Positions 1-9,934 of a stretch of 64,000 nucleotides of DNA are shown piece by piece. The position numbers and the translations under genes were made by a program. The DNA comes from Daldinia sp. FL1419. Lineage: Eukaryota; Ascomycota; Sordariomycetes; Xylariales; Hypoxylaceae. The DNA lies in NCBI GenBank assembly GCA_025201765.1, contig MU623475.1, positions 1-64,000 on the forward strand, in the 5' to 3' direction. Under the pieces are notes generated by a model that was not told the DNA's origin, searched no databases, and worked only from the letters and a program-made list of their open reading frames with translations. How positions within the stretch are numbered: the first letter of the stretch is position 1; every line of letters begins with the position of its first letter.

Positions 1-2230
1 TAATTTCCAAACATTTTTTATTATATATTACAATTATTAATTTTAATATATTTTCATTAATTTTAATTATATAAACATTATTATTTAAATTTATATATTA
101 ATTTAATCTAATAAATAGTTATAAAATCTAATTTACTTAAACTTAATTAATATTTTAAATAATATTTTAATTATTAATATTTTTTTTACAATCCTTTTTA
201 AAATAACTATATTTATTATATTTATAGTAAAGAGGATCTTTTTCATTATTTTATATAAATTTACTATCAAAAATCTTTAATTTTTTAAGGAATTTCTTGC
301 CCCATTTTTTTAGGTTCTTTTTCATATTATAAATTAAACTAAAACTATAACTCTTCAAACCAATTTTAACTTTAAATTTATTAATAAAATTATTAATTAT
401 TTCTATAATTATATAATTCTTTTAAAGATATATAATTTTACAAGTTATTTTAACCTATTTTTTAATTTTTTTTTCATAATTATTTAAAAATATTATTACT
501 TTTTGTTCTAGGGTAAAAGGTATGCCGACTTTCTGTACGTTACGTACAATTTATTGCCATTTTGAGTTATATTAAATAAGGTCCTTTCTATTATAATTTA
601 TTATAATAAATATTAATTAAAACTTTTATTATTAAGTTTTATTTATAAAAATATAAATATAATTTAATAATTTTAAAACCTTTACACCTTTTTATATACT
701 AATAATCAAATTAAACGGATTATATTTATATATTTTCATAATTATTTATATTATTTATAACTTATTTATTACAATTAATTTTATTTTTTTTGATATAATT
801 GATTTTTTTGAATAATAATATAAATATTTTTTTATACATTAGTTAATTTAATTGGTTTTTTAGGTAATTATTTTTATTTAATAAAAAATTAAATTTCTTT
901 TATTTTAATATAGTTTTTGTATTAATTAACTTAAAAGATTATTATTTTAATTATAAATTTTTTTTTACTTTTTTATTTTTCTTTTTTTTTGGAGGTAGTA
1001 GAATTAGATTATTAAAAATTAAAACTTTATTGTTTTTTAATTCTAAACTATTACTTAATAATTTATATCCATTTTTGTTTAATTTATTTAATAAGTTTAA
1101 TAAATTTAATAATAAATCCAATAAATTAGGATTATTATTTATTATAATAAGGTTATTAAAAATAATTTTTTTGGTTTATTTTTCTTTTTTTAACTTTAAC
1201 TTCTTCATTTTTTTAGGTTATTTTTCTACTTTTTCTTTATATAATATTTTATTAAAAATCTAAAAAAGATTTTCTTATTTTATAAATATTACAAATTTAA
1301 TTACCACTTTACTAATTTTCTTATTTACTAAATAAAATATTAATAATAATTAATTAATTAAATTTAATTACTTTAATTTATATAATAATTAATATTTATT
1401 ACTTTCATAAAAAAATTCCCCATTAACCTACTCCACCAATAATAAAATTGGAAATAATATGGGTAAATTATTTTTTAAAAAAGTACTAAATATATTATAA
1501 ATTAATATTTATAATTTTTTTATTTTTTTAAATTTTTCTTCAATTTTAACCTAACAATTAACCACTTTATTTAAATTATTTTTCATTATGCAAAACATAT
1601 TTCAAAATTTATACATAAAAATCTCAACAAATTTATTATTACTATTTTATTAAACTACATTAACATTAAAATTCATTTTAACTTTCTCCACTATTCTTTT
1701 ATATTATTCAAATTTTAAATATAATTTAATTTATTTAATTATAAATCTATTTAATAACTCCTTCTATTTTTCCAAACTATCTTATAAATCAATAATAATT
1801 ATACTTTATTATTTTTTTAATTATATTATATATATTTATAACTTATTTAATATCCTTATAATTTTCATACTTTTAAATTCTTTTTAACCTACATTAATTA
1901 TTCCAATTTTATTAAAATCCAATCCTATATTAAATAATATTAAAAATATTATACAATAATTATTATAATTATTAAAATTCTTATTTTTAAATAAAATATT
2001 ACCATAAAAGAATTATTAAATTATAATATATTATTATATTTAATAAATAAATAAAATTATTTAAGAATTAAGAAATTTATAAATTAATTTACTTTAAGTA
2101 GGGACTTGGGTTTAACCCTGATATATACTCTAATTATATAATAAGCCAGGTAGGTGCTATAGAGCTCCTCCCTGCCAACAATAATATTATAATATATTAC
2201 TTAATCCAGGTCGATAATATTGTACAAAAA
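1..2230. repeat. AT-rich RIP-like block 1
   Basis: Almost pure A/T sequence dominated by TpA, with only short islands of normal composition near 511-560 and 2100-2215. The open frames inside, such as 1030-1263, encode only Phe/Asn/Leu/Ile/Lys-rich strings expected from AT bias. This is the usual look of transposon sequence degraded by RIP in ascomycetes. No domain of a transposase or reverse transcriptase can be read. Composition returns to normal at about 2230. The block runs off the left end of the window. Confidence 0.8.
2146..2176. repeat. imperfect hairpin at edge of AT block 1
   Basis: An inverted repeat (CAGGTAGGTGCT against CAGGGAGGAGCT read from the other strand, 10 of 12 positions) separated by a few bases. 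Its centre, a TAT..AGCTCCT core, resembles the hairpin cores at about 23902-23925 and 24920-24940 in the second AT block, so both blocks may hold relics of one repeat family. Confidence 0.35.
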
Positions 2231-2727
2231 TTTAACTAATTTTGAATTCCAAAAGTCTACATCTTTGCGTGGATTGAGGATTGAGGATTGAGAAAACATT
2301 TGCAGGAGGACCACGAGGTGCAAGTAAACAAAAAAGGTTGAATAAAGATTCAATTGTGTCAATGAAAAATGAGCTAAGGGGACTGGGATATCAGAGTCTA
2401 TGGGTGTGGTTTATTAGTTTAGAGAAGGCGGGGGCGTTGCCTCAGGCTCACCCTGTTTGCCTCCCAGGCCATGCGCTACCTACTGTGCTAGCAATAGGTA
2501 CATACCTAGGTACCTACTAGTGTAGGTAACATTAGCTATCTCCATTTCTTTTGATTGGGTATTGGGTACCGCGTACAAGGTACCAAGTCTCTCAACTGCA
2601 TACTTCTTGCCAGGTAAGCATCTTGGACAACCTGCTCAAATACTTATCATCGGCCATAGCATCGACGTCTGCTAATACAAACTATATGAATTGAACCTCC
2701 CAATTGGCTATTACATCGAATTAGGAC
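2231..2727. other. spacer, probable spc1 promoter
   Basis: Normal composition. Contains a TACCTAGGTACCTAC palindrome cluster at about 2500-2530. The open frame 2281-2520 has no recognisable features and I treat it as chance. No other gene seen. Confidence 0.5.
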
Positions 2728-3198
2728 ATGGCAGAACAGCTGTTAGATCAAGTTAGGGACGCAGTGGACGGCCAAATTGTTCGTGATTATCTACCTACTC
2801 ACTCGAATAAATCAGTAGATGACATCGTGACTGACCAAGTATTTGTAGGACTTTGAAGGCCAGAAACTAGCCGAAATTCTAGCAACAACGGTCCTTTCGA
2901 TCGTCGGAGTATGAAATTATTCGCCTCTTTTCACTTATTTGTTCTCTTCGATGACAGTCTACTAACCTCTGGAATCATTAAATAGGGCATATCGTTCCTC
3001 GTCGGCTTCTTTCTCCAGGATATAGCCCTAGCTCTCAAAATCGGCCTCGCCGGCACCGCTCTCACCTTCTTGCTTGTCGTCCCTCCGTGGCCCTTCTTTA
3101 ATAGACACCCCGTCAAATGGCTCCCTGTCGGGGGCGAGTCGGCGATCACGAGTACGCAGCAAAACATAGTTATTGATGAGAAGCTTTTCACGAAATAA
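2728..3198 (+). CDS. spc1: signal peptidase complex subunit 1 (SPC12 family)
   Basis: Small non-catalytic membrane subunit of the ER signal peptidase complex, which trims signal peptides from secretory proteins. Three exons (2728-2778, 2849-2908, 2986-3198) give 107 residues, normal for the family. The protein starts MAEQLLDQVRDAVDGQIDFE, has two hydrophobic segments (about residues 28-45 and 52-70) and the family-like VVPPWPFFNRHPVKWLP stretch near 68-84. Both introns have good branch sites (CTGAC; CTAAC) and AG acceptors. The first donor is the weak GTTCGT, chosen because it alone gives the GQIDFEGQ reading. It faces rbx1 tail to tail across 263 bp, so 3' ends may overlap. Identification is from sequence resemblance and is firm. 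Confidence 0.9.
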
Positions 3199-3461
3199 AC
3201 TGGGATTTCATTTGCGCCCTGAAGACATGCTAGCTATGGATTTCTGCGGTTTAGCAGAGGTAGACTCGACATAGGCGTCGTAAGTCCAAGTAACACAATT
3301 TATTGCGCGATACCATTCAGAATAATTCATGCGTGACCTTTTATCTTGTGATTCCGATTTCCGGACGGTGATATTTATAGCGCTGGAACGGCGTGCTGGG
3401 ATGGTATGACGATCGGGGCTGCCCGTGCAATTCCACCCTAGATTAAAATCTTCCCTCCACC

Positions 3462-3953
3462 TTAGCGGCCGTACTTTTGGAATTCCCAGTCTCGGTTGTC
3501 TAGCGGACAAACCTGCCGGGCCTTGAGCCATCTGGAGATGCAGTGGAAATGGAAAGCATGCTATACAATATTAATGAACGAACCCTGTATATATTGGGTA
3601 ATGTATGACTTACGTTACAAATACCCCAAGCTACTGTGCACTCCTCGCTGGCGGCAGAAGCTTGGTTTGCCTGACACTCTATGCAAAGGTCCATAATATG
3701 ATTTCTGCAAATGGCGCAGTTGTCGACAACGATATCCCAGGCCCATAAAGCCACGGCATTCCACTAAGTATCATATATTAGCACAAGTACGTCGCCAATA
3801 TATCTGAAACAGATTCTTACTCGCCTTTTTAACCTCAAAACGTTTCTTCCCATCATTCTTTCCGTCACTCTTTCCGTCGGCATCTCCACCTTTGCGCTCC
3901 TTCTTGGCAACCGTCGAGGTGCTAGGGGCATCGGTCATGTCTACGTCCGCCAT
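3462..3953 (-). CDS. rbx1: RING-box protein Rbx1/Hrt1, cullin-RING ligase subunit
   Basis: RING-H2 subunit that docks E2 enzymes onto cullins in SCF-type ubiquitin ligases and also promotes cullin neddylation. Three exons on the minus strand (3953-3825, 3763-3614, 3560-3462) encode 125 residues: a charged N-terminus, KKRFEVKKWNAVALWAWD (the cullin-binding strand), then the RING with CAIC, CIEC, the CTVAWGICNHAFHFHCI cluster and CPLDNRDWEFQKYGR at the end. Length and zinc ligands are complete. Odd point: the first intron begins GCGAGT instead of GT. This GC-AG donor is the only one that joins KK to WNAVAL in frame. The second intron is ordinary GTAAGT...TAG. Confidence 0.92.
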
Positions 3954-5112
3954 GATGTCCGCGTAAGTCCGGGGCCGTGATTACGTGCAGATGTGCTATC
4001 AAGGCGGGGGTAGATGTGGTGCTTCTAGTCTCGTTGGATTTGGTTAGATCGTGGGATTGTTAAGAGCTTGGAGAATGATGAAGATGGAAGATGCCTTACA
4101 GGACGATACCACTGTCGCTTTTTGTAAGTCAAGGTAGACAAAACCGCATCAGAACTAAGGTATTGTGATCTTTTGTTACTGTAGGTCGACGAAACAGTGG
4201 TAAGGTAAAGCAAAGGCTGCGGTTGAGGTAGCCTTCAAGGTTGTAAGACAGCTGGTTGCACTCCAACAATAAGCGATAGGCAACTGGCAGCTATGCCCCT
4301 CTAGTTACTTTTGGTAGGTGCTTTTTAGGCCTCTACCAATCAATTCCTGAGATAAACCAATGTTTCCTTACATCATTATCTTGGATACTATGTACATGGC
4401 TAGGTACTAGCTACATAGATACACACTTACGCACGGTAAGCGCCCTGCGTACCCGGTGTGCCTGACCATACAACCCCTGCTAGCGCAAGAAGCGATAAGC
4501 TAGTATGAGGGAGACCTAACCGTAGTTAGTTAATTAGTCCAAAGAAGAGCCCACTAACTGCCTAATTTCGTCCTGATTGTCTAACAACTACAACGTTTTC
4601 TACCTCAAACCTGAAATGTACCGTGTACAGCCACATCACTAGGTCACGTTGTACCCAATACTATTCCTCTTTTGTGACTGGACTGCCACTGCAACAACTC
4701 CACCAAGTCACTCGAGTTGTTTTCCCTGCGAAAGGCGAACTCAATTCCAATCTCTCCCTCTAGCAACAATCAAACACAAATATGTACAGAAACGTTGAAA
4801 ATCTCACAAGCCACAGCACACGAATGTCACATTCTCCCTCAAGAAGAACGATTTTCTCATCAACAATTCGTCGACCTCCTGTTTAATTTTTTTCTTCTCT
4901 CAAACGAATCGCGAAAGAAAGTAGTCAGGCAGATCAACTACCACAACTTCTTCCCCTTTGCTTTCATTCTGCGTTGTCTTCGCCCCGCATTACGTCGTCG
5001 TCGCACTGACTCTAATCTCCCGGAATCCACGAAGTAATTAGCAGGCTCCCGAAACTTCACACTACCGCCACTACTCCTACCACTTCTACTTCGAAATACA
5101 TGCATTCGAAGT
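3954..5112. promoter_or_regulatory. divergent spacer between rbx1 and the PNRC gene
   Basis: Shared upstream region of two diverging genes. The part from about 4700 to 5112 is C/T-rich with many CAAC and CCAC runs, as in long fungal 5' leaders. The 106-codon frame at 4717-5037 lies there and is more likely leader or uORF sequence than a separate gene. CTAGGTACTAG-like motifs lie near 4400. Confidence 0.5.
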
Positions 5113-6336
5113 ATGCAAGAGGGACTACAGCAAAAGCAGACACCTAACCGTCGCCGTCAAGGCGGGCGGAGTCGCAACACCCCCAAACAGACAACATATG
5201 CTTCTGAGAACGATGTTCCCAGATACAAATCCGGCCACGATGGCAATCCTAGCACTCCCGTCTCGGAAGCAGTCGAGGCGGTGCGTGCCTGTTCTACAAG
5301 TCAAAAGCAGCGCAGCAAAAAGAAGAAGAACAGCAACAAACAACCTCATGCCAACGATGGGCCTATTTCGCCAAGCCAAAACAACCCAGATCGTATCAGT
5401 CCTTCGGCTCCCATCTTCGCAGGGTCTACATTTCACGCCTCCCCGGCTCCTTCAGCGCTACCGATCCCGAGCTTCCTCAGTAAATCAGAACCCGATTCCC
5501 CAGGAATGAAGGCTGCATCGAGCTCGGAACAAGAGCTTTCTTGCACGACTTCTGATTCGGACGAGGCTAGCTCTCCCAGCCCGATCATGCGGGCTACCGA
5601 CTCGCCCTTGGAACTCTTCTTCCGCGCCGATCGAGCCGAGAAGGAGAAGGCCAAGGTGCGTCGGGCCAGTTCCGTTCACACTACTGCGATCAACATGAGT
5701 CCCCTCTCGCCGTCTCACCAGTCTCCAAAAGATTTCTCCACGTACCCCTTAGGATCGACGCCTAGCCATGCGCGTCGTCCTAACTATCAGAAGCGCGCGA
5801 CCGTCTTGGGCATTTCCGCAGATGAGCTAGATGGAAACCCTGGCGAACCTGTCGGGCCAGCCTTTTCTACTCCCTACCAGGAACGCATGCGAGCTGCACG
5901 GTCCAACCAATCATCCACACGTTCTACCAACAAAGTGCTTCAAAATCAGGACATCAATTTTGAAGATGATCTCAAACGCTATCTCTTCACCGGGCGACTA
6001 GGTGGTGGCGATGAACCGTCCCAGAAATCATTGCAGCAATCACCAAATGTATCAAATCAATCCCGCCAGCACCATCCTCGCTCTCCTCGTTCTCCGCAGC
6101 ACCCCAAAGCATCCGAGAGGACCCGTCCTGCTCAGTGCCAGTCCCCACCACGTCATTTACCTCGCGGCATGTTCCCCATGTCAGTCTTGACGGCCAGTGC
6201 GCAAAACGGACAAGCGGCCGCTCCTCCCGTGGATGCGCAACTCGCACCGTGCCACTCCAACCAAGTCACTATAATGGAAGACGAACTTCGTCGGATACTT
6301 AAACTCAATCCGAGCCGTGCCTTATCGTTACATTAA
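5113..6336 (+). CDS. PNRC-domain protein, likely mRNA decapping enhancer (Edc1-like)
   Basis: Single-exon gene, 407 residues, mostly low-complexity Ser/Pro/Gln sequence predicted to be disordered. Two conserved-looking islands stand out. Residues 102-125 contain FHASPAPSALPIPSFLSKS, which matches the proline-rich PNRC type motif used by Edc1/PNRC proteins to bind Dcp1. Residues 164-181 contain SPLELFFRADRAEKEKAK. A third short acidic/aromatic island (DDLKRYLFTGRLGGGDE) is near 286-302. The N-terminus is basic (NRRRQGGRSR) and could bind RNA. By analogy it would stimulate Dcp1/Dcp2 decapping in the cytoplasm; that role is inferred from the short motif only. The start at 5113 is the first ATG of the frame and suits the basic N-terminus. 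Confidence 0.7.
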   Translation: MQEGLQQKQTPNRRRQGGRSRNTPKQTTYASENDVPRYKSGHDGNPSTPVSEAVEAVRACSTSQKQRSKKKKNSNKQPHANDGPISPSQNNPDRISPSAPIFAGSTFHASPAPSALPIPSFLSKSEPDSPGMKAASSSEQELSCTTSDSDEASSPSPIMRATDSPLELFFRADRAEKEKAKVRRASSVHTTAINMSPLSPSHQSPKDFSTYPLGSTPSHARRPNYQKRATVLGISADELDGNPGEPVGPAFSTPYQERMRAARSNQSSTRSTNKVLQNQDINFEDDLKRYLFTGRLGGGDEPSQKSLQQSPNVSNQSRQHHPRSPRSPQHPKASERTRPAQCQSPPRHLPRGMFPMSVLTASAQNGQAAAPPVDAQLAPCHSNQVTIMEDELRRILKLNPSRALSLH

Positions 6337-7613
6337 GAGCAATTTTATTTTTCCTCCCATAGTTTATAGGCTGAAACTAGTATCGGCGTTATAGGCGTTG
6401 GGAAGCAGATACTGGATCTCCGTCGGCATCGATTTGGCTATGGCCATTCTTTGCGCTATCTTCACATATCTCTATGTTTTACAATCATTCATCGCCACAT
6501 ATTATTTCCTTATTATTGTCCGGGGAGTCGATGTCACCCCAGCTATGGTACATAGGGATGGTCACGGCCGCGTATTTCCGATATCTAGACATCATACAGG
6601 GAGGCGGTCTACGGAAATGCATTATCAGTCTTTTTTTTTTTCTTGCTGTTCATTTTCTTTTCTTATCTCCATCAACCAGCAATGTATTATGGCATATGAG
6701 TCCTTAGGAGGGCCTCGGTACGCCCTGCGATAATAGTTGATGCATCGGCAATCTATGTCTTGAACTTTCAAAAAACAAAACTGTCCGAATTGGTCGGTTA
6801 GAGTCACGGGATCGTCCCTACTCGTCGGAATTGGCGTCAGATCTTGGGTTCAGATTCTAGACGGAAGGGGATCAGATCCGGTCCAAGGAGGTGGTATGGA
6901 AACTCGGTATGAAGGGATGCTGAACTTCGAACGGTTTGTTATCTCGCTGCCATCCGCGAGATGGCGGTCCGAAACGGCGACGGCTTGTAGAGATAAAACT
7001 TGGGGACGTTGTGTGGGCATCCATCGCGATGCGCTAGCACAGGATTATAAGGATGGGAAGAAAGGAAAACTCATAAAAAAATTTCTGATGATATATCCAA
7101 GCAGCTAGTCTTATGGTTTACCCTACAAAGGCTCAGCCATCAATAAAGAGACCTTGTTGGTCGAAATATATCATCAAATACTCGAAATTGTTACACTGGT
7201 GATTATACGTATTAAGCGACTTTTACGAGTAACATTTGTTTCCCGACATGATATGTATAGGTAAGTAGGTAATTAAGGTATTCATTCTTAACTTAAAGGG
7301 ATGCTTCGTTTTACAGCGCCAAGGCCAGTGCCTTAATCAAAGGTTATGTCGTCTACCTAGGTACACAGGTCTAGGTAAACATTAGATAATCAGCAATACA
7401 ATGCACTGAATATGTTCTAAGTGACGTCATTGAATGCGAGGCTCAAGTGCACGTGCTTTCGCGTCCAACCAACGTTTTCAGCGCGTTTATCCTCACGTCA
7501 ACGCTTCTGTCGCGGTTTTTTGGGGGGGGGTTTTTTTTCTAAGCAAACCTTCCATTACCCCACAGAATAAACCCGTCTGGTTATTGCTATTGGCCTATTT
7601 CTTGGTTTTAAAG
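6337..7613. other. spacer upstream of tdp1
   Basis: No gene recognised. The frames at 6398-6733, 6474-6707 and 6896-7108 show no family features. CTAGGTA-type motifs occur at about 7255-7275 and 7355-7380. A run of G followed by T (about 7525-7540) lies shortly before the tdp1 start. Confidence 0.45.
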
Positions 7614-9934
7614 ATGGACGGACTCGACGCTTTTGGAGGCGATGAGGATGCTGCACTACGCTACGCCATAGCTTTATCATTACGGGACACCGGCAACCCA
7701 TCTTCCAAAGACCCCATTGAAATCGTGTCCGATGGGGATGATGATGATGATGATCTTGACAAAGGACCAAGCTACCCACCAGTCACAAAGGAGCCCGTGA
7801 ATCAACATGAAAAGCAGGAATCTCAATCCCCGCCGGTACCTAATTTGGCGCCATCTTCGCATCAATCCGTCCCGGCTCCAAGTGGCTTTGCAGCTTTGAG
7901 ATTAGACAGGAAGAAGATGGAGGAAGAGCGACTAGCGAGATTAGGTAAAAGAAAAGCTCCGGATTTTGAGCCGGAAGTTCAAGGCCGTAAGCAAAGGCAA
8001 AAGCTCGATACTGAATCTGTGGTCAGCCCAACCAATAAGGATAACTCTCACCTTCCATATCCAAAGGGTATCGTGAAGAAGACATGGGCCAAGGGCTTCT
8101 CTCGCAAAGACGACATCAAAATCGAGGAAGTCTTGCAAAAAGATGAGCTAGAACTCGCCGTGATCAGCTCATTTCAGTGGGATGAGGCGTGGATGCTCTC
8201 TAAGATCAACTATAGAAAGACGAAGATTGTCTGCATTGCTTTTGCATCCAACGAGTCACAGGTACGGTTCTATATCCATTCGCACTAGCAGTTCTTACCG
8301 TACCATCTAATGACCTCCCGCGATATTATAGCAAGAAGAGATAAAGGCCAACATACCCACGGGGACGGCCATCAAGTTTTGTTTCCCACCCATGATGCCA
8401 ACTGGAAACATGCACTCGAAGTTACAGCTGCTGAAGTACCCTAAATACTTGCGAGTCGTTATACCGAGCGGCAATCTAGTTCCATACGACGTGAGTTAAT
8501 CTTTCAGACGGTAGCTCATTATATCATTAACGAGTCCGCACGCGTAGTGGGGCGAAACAGGGGTTATTGAGAACATAGTCTTTCTTATCGACCTTCCTCG
8601 ACTAGACGATTCCGAGTCGCGATCCTCTAGTAATCTCGGCCCATTTGGTGAAGAGCTGTGTTATTTCCTTCGTGCGCAGGGCCTGGAAGAGAGTCTAGTA
8701 AGCAGTCTTAAGAATTATGATTTTTCAGAAGCGGACCGTTACAGACTTGTCCATACGATGTAAGACTGAGACTGCATGTTACCAGTATTTAGGACTTAAA
8801 CGACTAACCTTGAGCAGCGGAGGATCACACGCGGGCGACAAATGGCAGCGGACAGGTAAGCTCGGTCCATAGATGTCCTGGTATCCTTATGCTGACCTCT
8901 TTAGGATACTGCGGGCTTGGTCGAGCCGTAACATCGCTCGGCCTCGATACCACCGATGATATCCAGGTAGACTTCCTAGCTTCGTCGCTAGGGTCACTGA
9001 ACGTGGACCTATTATCGGCTATATATTACGCAGCTCAAGGTAAAGCCAAACATATCCACCCCGGTTCTCTGCTAACAAAGTATCTTGAGGTAACGACGGC
9101 CTAAAAGAATACGGAATGAGGAACGCTAAAGGCGGAAGAAACAAAGCCCCAAGACAAACTGGATTGGGGTTAAAGGATAAATTTCGCATTTACTTCCCAT
9201 CTCGCCAGACCGTTCTGAAGAGTCGGGGCGGCAGAGGTGTGAGTATAAATCTTGACTAGCACTCGAAAGATTACGGAACGCAATGTAGATTAACGGTCTT
9301 CTAGGCTGCGGGCACCATTTGTACTCAGTCCAAATGGTGGGATTCGGAATCGTTCCCTCGCGAGTTGATTCGCGATTGCAAAAGCGTTAGATCTGGCCTT
9401 CTTATCCACAGCAAGCTCATTATGGTTAGCCACTCCGATTCATCCAAGTCAAAAGCCGCCTTCGCCTACGTTGGAAGCGCGAATTTGTCAGAGAGCGCCT
9501 GGTAAGCTAATGCTCGCAGAATCATAAAAGTAACTCTTGACTAACGCGAAGTTTCCACGTCTAGGGGACGTCTAGTAAAAGAAAGGGGAACGGGTAATCC
9601 AAAATTAACCTGTCGCAACTGGGAGTGCGGAGTCATCGGTAAGTTCCCATATCGTAAAACGCTTCATGGCCCACTCTATCCTTGTTCAGCCTTCCCGGAG
9701 AACGTGGGTTCAAGACGATGGTTCACGACCTAATAACAATCTTAAGACACTACGCGTATAGTTTTATTAATTTGTAATATCGCAGTTCCTATCTCACCCA
9801 AGAGTTCGAGCGATGATCCTCAACTTTCTGCTACATCTGAACTTTACAACACTATTCCGGTGCCGATGAACATGCCCGGCGAGGCATATGGTGACATCAA
9901 GTCAGAACGCCCTTGGCTTTTTCTTGAGAATTGA
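7614..9934 (+). CDS. tdp1: tyrosyl-DNA phosphodiesterase 1 (Tdp1)
   Basis: Nuclear repair enzyme that removes peptide or tyrosine adducts from DNA 3' ends, such as stalled topoisomerase I. Nine exons (7614-8261, 8332-8490, 8548-8759, 8818-8855, 8905-9039, 9090-9238, 9305-9501, 9565-9638, 9786-9934) keep frame throughout and give 586 residues. Both catalytic HxK signatures are present: H244/K246 in NMHSKLQLLKYPK, followed by RVVIPSGNL, and H482/K484 in LLIHSKLIMV, followed by YVGSANLSESAWG. The N-terminus (residues 9-24, DEDAALRYAIALSLRD) looks like a ubiquitin-interacting motif, followed by an acidic, Ser/Pro-rich linker. The frame could start earlier at 7434, but the UIM-like start at 7614 fits better. 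The 38-base fourth exon makes errors in automatic models likely. Confidence 0.92.

Noticed and set aside
1030..1263. 77-codon frame in AT block 1
   Set aside because: Phe/Asn/Leu/Ile/Lys string produced by AT bias; no stop-free frame of this kind is meaningful in RIP-like DNA.
4717..5037. 106-codon frame upstream of the PNRC gene
   Set aside because: C/T-rich leader-like sequence; the encoded string has no recognisable feature. A uORF role is possible but not shown.
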